In this document: piece after piece, positions 35,196 through 44,051 of the stretch | Layout of the letters: each line of letters begins with the position of its first letter | How positions within the stretch are numbered: the first letter of the stretch is position 1 | The notes under the pieces: model-generated | Told to the model about the DNA's origin: nothing | Seen by the model: the letters and a program-made list of their open reading frames with translations, nothing else | Databases searched by the model: none | Assembly: GCF_005862305.2 (NCBI RefSeq) | Contig: NZ_CP054021.1 | Coordinates: 2,108,001-2,172,000 of the forward strand | Source: Rhizobium indicum | Lineage (GTDB): Bacteria; Pseudomonadota; Alphaproteobacteria; Rhizobiales; Rhizobiaceae | Direction of reading: 5' to 3' | Length of the DNA stretch: 64,000 nucleotides | Made by a program: the position numbers and the translations under genes

Positions 35196-36170
35196 ATGAC
35201 TGCCACCCCCACTGAAATCGTCGCACCGCCGCCGCGCCGGAAAATGAACATCCTGTTCGGCCTGACGCTGATCGGCCTGCTGATCTTCCTCTGGATCGTG
35301 CTCGGCCTTGTCACCCCGAGCTTCTGGACACCGCTCAACATTTCGAACCTGCTGCGTCAGGGCGCGATGACGGCGATCCTCGCGCTCGGCCAGACCTTCG
35401 TCATCATCACCGCCGGCATCGACCTTTCGGTCGGCGCCATCGTCGGCTTCTGCACCGTGATCATCGCCTGGCTGCTGCAGGCGGGCGTGCCGGTCTGGGG
35501 TGCGATCGCGCTGACGCTGCTCATGGGTGTGGCGATCGGCGCCTTCCATGGCTTCGGCATCGTGCATATGGGCCTGCCGCCGTTCATCATCACGCTGGCA
35601 ACCCTGACATCGCTGCGCGGCATCGGCCTGCTGATCACCAACGGTTCGACGATCAACATCACCAATGAGGGCTTCAGCAATTTCGCCCGCGCCGATCTGC
35701 TCAGTATTCCGAGTCTGTTCTGGATGGTCATCCTGGTGGCGGTGCCCTCCTTCATCTTCCTGCATCTGAGCCGGTGGGGCCGCTATCTCTTCGCGGTCGG
35801 TTCGAACGCCGAGGCGGCGCGCCTTTCCGGCGTCAACGTCAAGGGCATGATCTACCTTGCCTATATCCTGTCTGCCTCCTTCGCCGCCTTCGTCGGCGTG
35901 CTGCTCGCCTCACGCATCGCCATCGGCAATGCGACGCAGGCCGACGGCTGGGAACTGCAGGCGATCGCCTCCTCCGTCATCGGCGGCACCAGCCTGTTCG
36001 GTGCGGTCGGCTCGGTGCATGGCCCGCTGATCGGCGCCTTCATTCTCGCCACCATCAACAACGGCGCCAACCTTCTGAACGTCAACTCCTTCTGGCAGCG
36101 CATCATCACCGGTCTGCTGATCATCGTGATCGTGTTCTTCGACCAGCTGCGCCGCCGCCGGAGCAATTGA
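35196..36170 (+). CDS. Sugar ABC transporter permease (RbsC type)
   Basis: Inner-membrane permease of 324 residues with 8-10 predicted TM helices. Typical segments are LALGQTFVIITAGIDLSVGA and the conserved loop AVGSNAEAARLSGVNVKG, plus SVIGGTSLFGAVGSVHGPLI. It forms the transporter with the preceding ATPase and the binding protein. GAGGGAG lies before the ATG. Confidence 0.93.
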   Translation: MTATPTEIVAPPPRRKMNILFGLTLIGLLIFLWIVLGLVTPSFWTPLNISNLLRQGAMTAILALGQTFVIITAGIDLSVGAIVGFCTVIIAWLLQAGVPVWGAIALTLLMGVAIGAFHGFGIVHMGLPPFIITLATLTSLRGIGLLITNGSTINITNEGFSNFARADLLSIPSLFWMVILVAVPSFIFLHLSRWGRYLFAVGSNAEAARLSGVNVKGMIYLAYILSASFAAFVGVLLASRIAIGNATQADGWELQAIASSVIGGTSLFGAVGSVHGPLIGAFILATINNGANLLNVNSFWQRIITGLLIIVIVFFDQLRRRRSN

Positions 36171-36182
36171 GCGACAAGAGAC

Positions 36183-36204
36183 AGCCGGCCTGAACAGGCC
36201 GGCT
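36183..36204 (+). terminator. Hairpin between permease and dehydrogenase genes
   Basis: AGCCGGCCTG and CAGGCCGGCT form a ten-base stem with a two-base loop. Only short T-containing sequence follows, so termination is probably partial. Confidence 0.5.
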
Positions 36205-36233
36205 TCCTCCATTCCAGGAATGCGAGACCCGTC

Positions 36234-37253
36234 ATGAAAGCAGTTCTTTGCCGGGAGCCCGGCGTGCTCGATATCGTCGAGCGTCCCTCGCCAGCGGCTC
36301 CCGCCGCCGGCTGGGTGCGGCTTGCCGTCAGCCATGTCGGCATTTGCGGCACCGATTACCACATCTTCGAGGGCAAACATCCCTTCCTCGAATATCCCCG
36401 GGTGATGGGGCATGAGATCTCGGCAACGGTGCTGGAAGCGGGCGACGGCGTTGCCATGGCGGTCGGCACGCCCGTCATCGTCAATCCCTATCTCTCCTGC
36501 GGGCAATGTATCGCCTGCCGTCAGGGCAAGCCGAATTGCTGCACCAATATCAAGGTGCTCGGCGTCCATACGGATGGCGCCTTCTGCGAGGAGATTTCGG
36601 TTCCGGCCGAGAACCTCTATGCCGCCAAAGGTGTAAGCCTCGAAGCGGCGGCAACGACCGAGTTTCTGGCGATCGGCGCCCATGCGGTGCGCCGTTCGAT
36701 GACCGGTGCGGGAGCACAGGCGCTCGTCATCGGCGCCGGGCCGATTGGCCTCGGGGCGGCGATCTTCTCGCGCATCGCAGGACATGAGGTGACGCTGCTC
36801 GATACCAGCAGCGAGCGGCTGCAGATGGCATCCGAGCGTTTCGGCTTCACCTCCGGCATCGTTGCCAACGAGGCGACGGCGGAAGCCGTCCGGGAAAAGA
36901 CCAATGGCGACGGTTTCGACGTGGTCTTCGATGCGACGGGGTACGGACCTTCGATGGAGAAGGCCTTCTCCTTCGTCGCCCATGGCGGCGCACTGGTGCT
37001 GGTCAGCGTCGTCAAGGACGATATCCGCTTCTCCGACCCCGAATTCCACAAGCGCGAGATGATGGTGATCGGCAGCCGCAACGCCACCCGCGTCGATTTC
37101 GAGCATGTCGCGGATTCGATCGCCAAAGGGCTGGTGCCGGTGGACAAGCTCATCACCCACCGCACGACGCTTGCCGATGCGCCGCGCGATCTCGCGCGCT
37201 GGGCGCATGAGAAGAATGGGTTGATCAAGGCGGTGATCAGTATTGGTGGTTAG
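36234..37253 (+). CDS. Zinc-dependent alcohol dehydrogenase (MDR family)
   Basis: Cytoplasmic NAD(P)-dependent dehydrogenase of 339 residues. The catalytic zinc site is shown by GICGTDYHIFEGKHP and GHEISATV, and the structural zinc by CGQCIACRQGKPNCC. The Rossmann motif is VIGAGPIGLGAAI. It resembles sorbitol/galactitol/L-threonine dehydrogenase relatives. In this operon it may oxidise a later hydroxyl of the sugar-acid route. The last gene of the unit, followed by RIME-like repeats. Confidence 0.9.
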   Translation: MKAVLCREPGVLDIVERPSPAAPAAGWVRLAVSHVGICGTDYHIFEGKHPFLEYPRVMGHEISATVLEAGDGVAMAVGTPVIVNPYLSCGQCIACRQGKPNCCTNIKVLGVHTDGAFCEEISVPAENLYAAKGVSLEAAATTEFLAIGAHAVRRSMTGAGAQALVIGAGPIGLGAAIFSRIAGHEVTLLDTSSERLQMASERFGFTSGIVANEATAEAVREKTNGDGFDVVFDATGYGPSMEKAFSFVAHGGALVLVSVVKDDIRFSDPEFHKREMMVIGSRNATRVDFEHVADSIAKGLVPVDKLITHRTTLADAPRDLARWAHEKNGLIKAVISIGG

Positions 37254-37391
37254 GGCAATTTCGGGAACAGTCTGAAGCGGCTGAGTTCTGTTCAATACCA
37301 CGGCTGTCCGTTTTGCGCTTGTGGCTGCCCCTCACCCTACCGGGGCCTGCCATGCAACAGCGCAAGGGAACGGCGAGGACGCGGCAAATCT

Positions 37392-37582
37392 CTTCTCCCC
37401 TCGGGGAGAAGGTGCCGGCAGGCGGATGAGGGGGCCACATGGCACACCCCCTCCTCTCATAACCTATCCCGCAACGCCCTGAGACAACGCGAGCCGGTGA
37501 AACCCGCATGGACGTTGGGAAAGACCGGCTTCGCCGGCCCCCTCATCCGCCCTACGGGCACCTTCTCCCCGCTGGGGAGAAG
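37392..37582. repeat. Inverted pair of RIME-like repeats
   Basis: Copies at 37392-37436 and 37536-37582 face each other. A further related stretch (GCCCCTCACCCTACCGGGGC) begins near 37327 and one (GGCTCGACCC) near 37634. The 402-base gap between the convergent dehydrogenase and cutC genes holds nothing else I can support. Confidence 0.78.
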
Positions 37583-37655
37583 AGGGAGTCGAGAGGTCAC
37601 GGCATGTCTGTCCGAAGGACGGGTCAAGACCTGTGGCTCGACCCAGGCTACAAGT

Positions 37656-38381
37656 CTAACCCGCCGCCTCAATTGCCCTACGCATCTGCCTGACAATCGC
37701 GACATCCGTCTTGTTCGTGCTTCTCGCCTCGAAACCAAAAGCAACCGCGCGCGGATCGGCGCTTTCGACCGGTGAACTGCAGGAGCCGTGGACCTCGCGG
37801 GCGCCGGTCGCCTTCAGTATCTCGCCGACATTGGTGGGGCGGATCCCGCTGCCGGGCATGATGGCGATGCGGCCGGCGGCCTTTGCCGAAATGTGCTTCA
37901 GCGTGTCGAGGCCGTCGGCGGCCTTCAGGGCGCAGCCGGAGGTCAGGATGCGTTCACAGCCGAGCTCGACCGCCTGCTCCAGCGCCTGGTCGGCATCCGG
38001 TACCAGATCGAAAGCGCGATGCAGCGTCGAGCCGAGGCCGGCCGCATGCGCCTTCAAACGGTGGATCAGCGGCATGTCGAGCGTGCCGTCCGGCCGGTTG
38101 GCGCCGATGACCACGCCGGCAAGGCCTGATGTACGCACGGCATCGATATCGATCATCATCGCTTCCTCGTCTGCCCCGTCGAAGACGAAGGGCCCGGCAT
38201 GAGGGCGGATCATCGCGTAGACCGGAATGGGTGCCCGGGCGGCGATCCGCATCAGGCTCGGCAGCGGTGTCAGGCCACCGAGTTCCAGCGCCGAGCAGAG
38301 CTCGATGCGCCCGGCGCCACCCTCGATCGCGGCGGCGAGGCCTTCGGCGCTGTCCACGCACACTTCGAGCAAAATCGTCAC
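37656..38381 (-). CDS. cutC: CutC family protein
   Basis: TIM-barrel protein of 241 residues, long annotated as copper homeostasis protein though its biochemical role is not settled. Motifs are the N-terminal LEVCVDSAEGLAAAIEGGAG, RIELCSALELGGLTPS-like segment (here GGLTPLPSL), VYAMIRPHAGPFVF, TLHRAFDLV, ILTSGCALKA and IMPGSGIRPTNV. The start is GTG at 38381, overlapping the stop of the LysR gene by four bases (GTGA), so the two are co-translated. Confidence 0.9.
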   Translation of the reverse strand: MTILLEVCVDSAEGLAAAIEGGAGRIELCSALELGGLTPLPSLMRIAARAPIPVYAMIRPHAGPFVFDGADEEAMMIDIDAVRTSGLAGVVIGANRPDGTLDMPLIHRLKAHAAGLGSTLHRAFDLVPDADQALEQAVELGCERILTSGCALKAADGLDTLKHISAKAAGRIAIMPGSGIRPTNVGEILKATGAREVHGSCSSPVESADPRAVAFGFEARSTNKTDVAIVRQMRRAIEAAG

Positions 38382-39625
38382 GCTGCAGTCTCCCTGGCTC
38401 CGGAGTCCGTCGGCCTTATGGTGTGTACGACGGTTTCCGAGGTAATTCTCGCCGCCACCTCGATGATGACAGTGCAGGCATCGGCGGCGGCTTTTCGATG
38501 GTTGAAGGCGACGTGATAGGACATCGGCAGATGCTCGTCGAGATCGACGATGCGCACCTTGTCGGCGATCGGCATGGCGCTGACGCGGCCGAGGAAGGAG
38601 ACGTAGCCGTGATTAGCGACGAGGTCGACGATGACAGGCAGCGAATCCGCCGCGGTGATATCCTGGCCGCGCAAGCGCCGATTGGGCGCGCGCTCGTAGC
38701 TGAAGGCCATCGCCGCATGGCCGAGGCCGGTGCGCGGGCTCGGCATGCAGATCGGGTGGCCGGCGACGAGATCGGCGACGCTGGTTTCGGTACTATCAGG
38801 CGGCGCGATCACCACCATGTCGGTCTGCAGCAATTCGCGATGCCGAAAGTTTTCCAGCCCGAAGACCGAATCCAGGATTGCGACATCGATGCGGCCGCTC
38901 TTCAGCGCCTCGCGCAGATCGTCGGCGGTCATCGAGACCAGCGAGATCGCATTGTTATTGCGGCGTACATTCCATTCCGAAACCAGTGTGCCCAGGCAGC
39001 GGGCCACCCAGCTTTCCGATCCGGTCGGGATGATCGAGCCGATGCGCAGCGACCGGGCGGTGCGCCGATAACGCTCGTCGGCCGACGATTTGAGATCGTT
39101 CCACGCCTGGCTGATCGCCATGAAGATCTGGTAGGCGCGCCTGCCCTCCTCCGTCAGCACCGAGCCCTGCGCCTGGCGCTCGAACAGGCGGTGCCTCAGA
39201 AATTTCTCAAGATTGGCAAGCTGAAGCGAAAGCTGCGGCTGACCGAGGCGAAGGCGGCGGGCGGCCCGGTTGATGCTGCCCTGGTCGGCCACTTCGAGAA
39301 AACGCTCCATCGTGACGATCTTGACGGAAATGCGGGATGCCCAGGCCTCGTCGATCCCGGCGGCTGCGGCGTCATGGCCGGCCCATTGGCCGAGCTCACC
39401 GATCGCAGCCATGATCGGCTTGAGACCTTCCAGCACCCTGCCGCTCGCAATCAGCGTCGCCAGCTCGCCTGAGGCGCGTTCCGTCAGCGTCATCGCCAGT
39501 TCGGTCTCGAGATTGTGGATTGCCGTCGAGACAGTGGAGGGCGACAGCTGGAAGCGCCGCGCGGTCTCGCGGACCGAACCGGAGGTCAGGACATGGCTTG
39601 CGATGAACAGGGCACCAAGATGCAA
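38378..39625 (-). CDS. LysR-type regulator with two HTH domains
   Basis: The protein has 415 residues, about 110 more than a normal LysR regulator. Residues 1-52 form one LysR-like HTH (SGSVRETARRFQLSPSTVST, AIHNLETELAMTLTER). Residues about 98-160 form a second (MERFLEVADQGSINRAARRL, QPQLSLQLANLEKFLRHRLF). The usual substrate-binding domain follows (SLRIGSIIPTGSESWVARCL on). TTG at 39625 is the start, with GGAGG seven bases upstream. It overlaps cutC and diverges from the osmoprotectant ABC operon 520 bases away. Ligand unknown. Confidence 0.85.
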   Translation of the reverse strand: MHLGALFIASHVLTSGSVRETARRFQLSPSTVSTAIHNLETELAMTLTERASGELATLIASGRVLEGLKPIMAAIGELGQWAGHDAAAAGIDEAWASRISVKIVTMERFLEVADQGSINRAARRLRLGQPQLSLQLANLEKFLRHRLFERQAQGSVLTEEGRRAYQIFMAISQAWNDLKSSADERYRRTARSLRIGSIIPTGSESWVARCLGTLVSEWNVRRNNNAISLVSMTADDLREALKSGRIDVAILDSVFGLENFRHRELLQTDMVVIAPPDSTETSVADLVAGHPICMPSPRTGLGHAAMAFSYERAPNRRLRGQDITAADSLPVIVDLVANHGYVSFLGRVSAMPIADKVRIVDLDEHLPMSYHVAFNHRKAAADACTVIIEVAARITSETVVHTIRPTDSGARETAA

Positions 39626-40017
39626 ACGTCCGCCTCCGGAAAGCGCTGGAAAAACCGGACGATATGATGTGTTCAGGAAAAAAGATATCCCTGCCTCCGG
39701 AGAGGCGGGCTATCGTTCGATCATAGAAAAATCCGGGCGGCGGGAATCCGCAACAGAGCCTGGGAATATCGTGGAAACACGCAAGGGGACAAAAACAAAT
39801 CGCGCCGCCCTTGGAAAAGGGAATGCGTTTCCGCGCGCGGAGGTGCATTCGCCGCCATAATCGTGCCGCGACCGCAAATACTGGAGGGGGCGTGCATCGA
39901 TTTTTCGGGCATGAACGCTATTTCCATGACGCACGCAATTCCGGCATGATGGCGACTTGGTCGCCTTCGCCGGCGGATTTCCTATGCGCAAGCCTCCCGC
40001 CAAGGGCTTGGGCAACT

Positions 40018-40118
40018 GCATAATTCCTGAAGTCGGAGCCGATTTCAGGATAAATTATGCAGAAATTCAAAGTGCTACAGTGTCCTTGCACGTCTGAAAG
40101 ACGTGCGGCGCTGTAGGT
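40018..40118. repeat. Composite palindromic intergenic repeat
   Basis: Two hairpins in series: GCATAATT with AATTATGC (around CCTGAAGTCGGAGCCGATTTCAGG), then GCACGTCT with AGACGTGC nested in CTACAG/CTGTAG. I recall this unit as common in Rhizobium and Agrobacterium intergenic DNA. It lies just before osmF. The rest of the 520-base gap (39626-40017) shows no gene; short open frames there lack ribosome-binding sites. Confidence 0.6.
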
Positions 40119-40145
40119 CAACGGTGTTTAACAAGGGGATATTCC

Positions 40146-41054
40146 ATGCTGAAGAAACTCGCACTTGCCGTTTCGCTCTCCGCCTTCGCGGTGGGTGCGG
40201 CCCATGCTGCAGACGTCGTCGTCTCGTCGAAGATCGACACGGAAGGCACGCTGCTCGGCAACGTCATTGCGCTCGCTCTCGAAGCGAACGGCATCAAGAC
40301 GCAGGACCGCATCGCGCTAGGCGCGACACCGGTCGTGCGCAAGGCGATCACCGCCGGCGAAATCGACATCTATCCGGAGTATACCGGCAATGCCGGCTTC
40401 TTCTTCAACAAGGCCGATGACGCCGCCTGGAAAAACATCGACCAGGGCTATGAGCTGGCGAAGAAGCTCGATTTCGACGCCAACAAGATCGTCTGGCTGA
40501 CGCCGTCGCCTGCCAACAACACCTGGGCGCTCGCCGTGCGCAGCGACGTCGCCGGCCCGAACAAGCTGAAGAGCCTCACGGACTTCGGCAAATGGGTTGC
40601 CGGCGGCGGTGCCGCCAAGCTTGCGGCCTCCGCCGAATTTGTCAATTCGGCCGGCGCGCTTCCCGCCTTCCAGACGACCTATGGCTTCCAGCTGAAGCCC
40701 GACCAGATGGTCGTTCTTTCCGGCGGCGACACGGCGGCAACGATCAAGGCGGCCGCCGACCAGACGAACGGCGTCAACACCGCCATGGTCTACGGCACCG
40801 ACGGCGCGATCGAAGCGGCCGAACTCACCGTTCTCGAAGACGACAAAAACGTGCAGCAGGTCTATGCCCCGACGCCGATCATCCGCGAAGAGGTGTTGAA
40901 GGCCAATCCGAAGATCGAAGAAGTGCTCTCGCCGATCTTCAAAAGCCTGACCGCCGACGAGCTGCGCAAGCTCAACGCCAAGATCCAGGTCGACGGCGAG
41001 CCGGCAAAGTCCGTCGCCGAAGCCTATCTCAAGGAAAAAGGCTTCCTGAAGTAG
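40146..41054 (+). CDS. osmF: Osmoprotectant ABC transporter substrate-binding protein (OsmF/YehZ type)
   Basis: Periplasmic glycine-betaine/choline-type binding protein of the OpuAC family, 302 residues. The signal peptide is MLKKLALAVSLSAFAVGAAH with cleavage near AHA-AD. The mature part has VVSSKIDTEGTLLGNVIALA, ITAGEIDIYPEYTGNAGFFF and NTAMVYGTDGAIEAAELTVL, all typical of YehZ/OsmF. It heads a four-gene operon with two permeases and an ATPase. The true ligand may be a betaine or another compatible solute. Confidence 0.88.
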   Translation: MLKKLALAVSLSAFAVGAAHAADVVVSSKIDTEGTLLGNVIALALEANGIKTQDRIALGATPVVRKAITAGEIDIYPEYTGNAGFFFNKADDAAWKNIDQGYELAKKLDFDANKIVWLTPSPANNTWALAVRSDVAGPNKLKSLTDFGKWVAGGGAAKLAASAEFVNSAGALPAFQTTYGFQLKPDQMVVLSGGDTAATIKAAADQTNGVNTAMVYGTDGAIEAAELTVLEDDKNVQQVYAPTPIIREEVLKANPKIEEVLSPIFKSLTADELRKLNAKIQVDGEPAKSVAEAYLKEKGFLK

Positions 41055-41063
41055 TGATAGCCC

Positions 41064-41090
41064 GCTCCGCCCGATTAAGGGCGGAGCCTC
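41064..41090 (+). terminator. Hairpin after osmF
   Basis: GCTCCGCCC and GGGCGGAGC form a nine-base stem, followed by CTCCTTT. It probably limits read-through into the permease genes. Confidence 0.55.
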
Positions 41091-41098
41091 CTTTGCTG

Positions 41099-41140
41099 AT
41101 AGGGTTGGGCTGACAGGGTTGGCCAGACAGGGTTGATTTG
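41099..41140 (+). repeat. Three 14-base tandem repeats before the permease gene
   Basis: Units ATAGGGTTGGGCTG, ACAGGGTTGGCCAG and ACAGGGTTGATTTG run directly up to the permease ATG. Each holds an AGGG that could act as a weak ribosome-binding site. Confidence 0.7.
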
Positions 41141-41141
41141 A

Positions 41142-42308
41142 ATGGCAGAAACCTTAGCGGTCCGCAGGCTGGACCGGCTCGGCGTGGTTCTGGTGGCCGG
41201 CGGCATCGCGGCGACAGCACTGATGCCCTTCATCTACGTGAAGGCAAACCGCATCGCCGCCGGCAAGCCGATGCTGCTGATGCAGCTTCTTCCCCAGCCT
41301 TCGGTCATCATCCTGACCGTGCTCCTCCTTCTCACCGCTTTCGCCACGCTGTTCCTGCGCAATGCCCCCGCCCGGCTCGCGGTCGCCACACTTTGCCTTG
41401 CGGCGCTGATCGTGGCGATCGGCCTCGTGTCGACGGCGGCAACGCCACCCGGCAGCACGGTGGCGCGCATGACGCCCGGCGGCGGCTTCTGGGTGCTGTT
41501 TGCCGTGATCGGCCTCGTCATATCCGATGCGCTGGTGAAGATCCGGCTGGCGCCGTGGATGCGGGTCGCAGCCCTTGCAGCCTATACGGCGCTGCTCTTC
41601 ATCTCGCTCTCCTCCGGTCTGCTCGACAGCCTTTCGATCATGAAGGAATTCTCGACCCGGGCCCCGCAATTCGAGACCGAAGCGATCTCGCATCTGCTCT
41701 TGGCGTTCGGCTCGCTTGCCATCGCCATTGTTCTCGGCCTGCCGCTCGGCATCCTCTGCTTCTGGGTGCCTAAGCTGCGCGCCGCCGTGCTGCAGGGGCT
41801 GAGCCTCATCCAGACGATCCCGAGTCTGGCGCTCTTCGGCCTGCTAATGCTGCCGCTCGGCTATCTCGCCACCCATGTGCCGCTCGCTGCCGCGATCGGC
41901 ATCCGCGGCATCGGCACGGCGCCTGCCTTGATTGCGCTGGTGCTCTATTCGCTGCTGCCGATCGTCGCCAACACCGTCGTCGGCCTGCAGGGCGTCGACC
42001 CTTCGGTGCGCGATGCTGCGGCCGGCATGGGGCTGACGCGCTTACAGATCCTTGTTGGAATCGACATGCCGCTCGCCTTTCCGGTCATCCTCACCGGCAT
42101 CCGCATCGTGCTGGTGCAGGCGATCGGCATGGTGACGATCGCCGCACTGATCGGCGGCGGCGGCTTCGGCATCTTCATCTTCCAGGGGCTCGGCCAGACG
42201 GCCATGGACCTCGTCCTGCTCGGCGCCGTGCCGACCGTCTTCTTCGCCTTCTCATCGGCCGTCATCCTCGATGCGGTCATCGACAGCATCCGGGGATCCG
42301 CCGCATGA
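41142..42308 (+). CDS. Osmoprotectant ABC transporter permease (YehY type)
   Basis: Inner-membrane permease of 388 residues. An N-terminal block of about five TM helices precedes the standard permease half, as in YehY. The permease loop is VRDAAAGMGLTRLQILVGID near residue 290, and the ending GGGFGIFIFQGLGQTAMDLV is typical. Its stop overlaps the ATPase start (ATGA). Confidence 0.88.
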   Translation: MAETLAVRRLDRLGVVLVAGGIAATALMPFIYVKANRIAAGKPMLLMQLLPQPSVIILTVLLLLTAFATLFLRNAPARLAVATLCLAALIVAIGLVSTAATPPGSTVARMTPGGGFWVLFAVIGLVISDALVKIRLAPWMRVAALAAYTALLFISLSSGLLDSLSIMKEFSTRAPQFETEAISHLLLAFGSLAIAIVLGLPLGILCFWVPKLRAAVLQGLSLIQTIPSLALFGLLMLPLGYLATHVPLAAAIGIRGIGTAPALIALVLYSLLPIVANTVVGLQGVDPSVRDAAAGMGLTRLQILVGIDMPLAFPVILTGIRIVLVQAIGMVTIAALIGGGGFGIFIFQGLGQTAMDLVLLGAVPTVFFAFSSAVILDAVIDSIRGSAA

Positions 42309-43249
42309 CCATGATCGAGATCAGGAACGTCACCAAGCGCTACGGCGTGGCCACCGTCGTCGACAACGTCTCGATGAGCGTCGAGAAAGGCGAGATCACC
42401 GTCATCGTCGGCACGTCTGGCTCGGGCAAATCGACGCTGATGCGGATGATCAACCGGCTGGTGCCGATCACCGAAGGCGAGATCTTCGTCGGCGGACAGA
42501 ATGTGATGGACGTTGAGGTGACCGAGCTTCGCCGCAAGATCGGCTATGCGATCCAGGGCCACGGCCTGTTTCCGCACCGGACCGTGGCGCAGAATATCGC
42601 CACCGTGCCGCAGCTTCTCGATTGGGATTCCGCCCGCATCTCCAAGCGGGTCGAGGAACTGCTCGGGCTCTTCAATCTCGATCCGGCAACATTTGCCGAC
42701 AAATATCCGCATCAGCTCTCCGGCGGCCAGCAGCAGCGCGTCGGTGTGGCCCGGGCGCTGGCGGCCGAACCGGAACTGCTGTTGATGGACGAGCCCTTCG
42801 GCGCGCTCGATCCCGTCATCCGCGGCAAGGCGCAGGACGATCTGCTGGCGATCCAGAAGCAGTTTGGCACGACGGTCATTCTCGTCACCCACGACATGGA
42901 CGAGGCCTTCCATCTCGGCAATCAGATCGCGGTGATGAGCGAGGGCAGATTGCTGCAATGCTCGACGCCGGAAAAGATCCTCACCGAACCCGCCGATCCC
43001 TTCGTGCAGCAATTGACCGGCACCTCCGACCGGGCGCTGAAGCTGATGTCGCTGCTGCCGCTGAAGGAGAGCATGGAGCCGGCCAAGACCGGTCTCGCCT
43101 ATGCCCTGCCGCAGTCGCTCAGCCTGCGTGATGCACTGGCCGAGATGATCTGGCAGGGGGTCGATGAGGCGGCCGTGCAGGACGGCGAGAAGGAGCCGGT
43201 GGGATCGATCTCGATGACGCGGCTTCTCGAACTGGGCCGCAAGGCATGA
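42305..43249 (+). CDS. Osmoprotectant ABC transporter ATP-binding protein (YehX/OpuCA type)
   Basis: ATPase of 314 residues. Walker A is GTSGSGKST, the Q-loop YAIQGHGLFPHRTVAQNI, signature LSGGQQQR, Walker B LLLMDEPFGALDP and the switch His LVTHDMDEA. The C-terminal 70 residues after the ATPase domain are a short regulatory extension without clear CBS repeats. It is coupled by four-base overlaps to both neighbouring permease genes. Confidence 0.92.
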   Translation: MTMIEIRNVTKRYGVATVVDNVSMSVEKGEITVIVGTSGSGKSTLMRMINRLVPITEGEIFVGGQNVMDVEVTELRRKIGYAIQGHGLFPHRTVAQNIATVPQLLDWDSARISKRVEELLGLFNLDPATFADKYPHQLSGGQQQRVGVARALAAEPELLLMDEPFGALDPVIRGKAQDDLLAIQKQFGTTVILVTHDMDEAFHLGNQIAVMSEGRLLQCSTPEKILTEPADPFVQQLTGTSDRALKLMSLLPLKESMEPAKTGLAYALPQSLSLRDALAEMIWQGVDEAAVQDGEKEPVGSISMTRLLELGRKA

Positions 43250-43995
43250 AGCTCGTCGTCGCCAATCTCTTCCGCCTGGCGGCGCTGGCTTTGCTGCTCA
43301 TCCTGCTGTTCAGGACGGAGTGGCTTTCCTTCATGCTGGTGCCGCTGACCAGCAACAATGCGCCTGCCGTCTATACGCAGAACAGCCTTGCTTCGCTCGC
43401 CGCCGGCCATCTGCAGCTGGTGATCGGATCGATCGTCTGCAGCGCCGTGCTTGCCGTTGTCGGCGGCATCTTCGTGACGCGGGAAAGCGGGGCTGACTTC
43501 CTGCCGCTGTCGCGCGCCATCGCCAATGCCGGGCAGACCTTTCCGCCGGTCGCGGTGCTGGCGCTCGCGGTTCCCGCCACCGGCTTCGGCGCCATGCCGA
43601 CGCTGATTGCGCTCTTTCTCTACGGCCTGTTGCCGATCTTCGAAAACACCGTCGCTGGCTTGAAGCAGGTTTCGCCGCAGGTTCTCGATGCTGCCGACGG
43701 CATGGGCATGAACGGCACGCAGCGGCTGCTGCGGGTCGAGCTGCCGCTTGCCTTGCCGCTGATCCTCGAAGGGCTGAAGGTCGCGACCGTGATCAATATC
43801 GGCACGGCGACGATCGGCTCGACGGTTGCGGCAAAGGGTCTCGGTGAGGTCATCATCGCCGGGCTGATTTCCGACAACACCGCCTTCATCCTGCAGGGCG
43901 GCCTGATCGTCGGCCTCATGGCGGTGCTGATCTATGATGCCATGGGCTTGGTCGAAGCGGCGATTACCCGAAGAATCGGCTTGCGCGCGGCGTAG
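43246..43995 (+). CDS. Osmoprotectant ABC transporter permease (YehW type)
   Basis: Second permease of the transporter, 249 residues with about six TM helices. The permease loop is VLDAADGMGMNGTQRLLRVE near residue 145, and GTATIGSTVAAKGLGEVII follows, as in YehW/OpuCB. The start ATG overlaps the ATPase stop. It ends the operon. Confidence 0.9.
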   Translation: MKLVVANLFRLAALALLLILLFRTEWLSFMLVPLTSNNAPAVYTQNSLASLAAGHLQLVIGSIVCSAVLAVVGGIFVTRESGADFLPLSRAIANAGQTFPPVAVLALAVPATGFGAMPTLIALFLYGLLPIFENTVAGLKQVSPQVLDAADGMGMNGTQRLLRVELPLALPLILEGLKVATVINIGTATIGSTVAAKGLGEVIIAGLISDNTAFILQGGLIVGLMAVLIYDAMGLVEAAITRRIGLRAA

Positions 43996-44051
43996 GAGGG
44001 CGAGTACCAAGATGCCGTAACTGCGGCGCTGTAGTGCAATGGGAGGCAGAC

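Noticed and set aside
32478..35765. Very long open frame (over 1000 codons) on the minus strand across the sugar transporter genes
   Set aside because: It is antisense to well-supported binding-protein and ATPase genes and its translation is low-complexity, rich in Asp, Arg and Gln, as expected from high-GC antisense frames.
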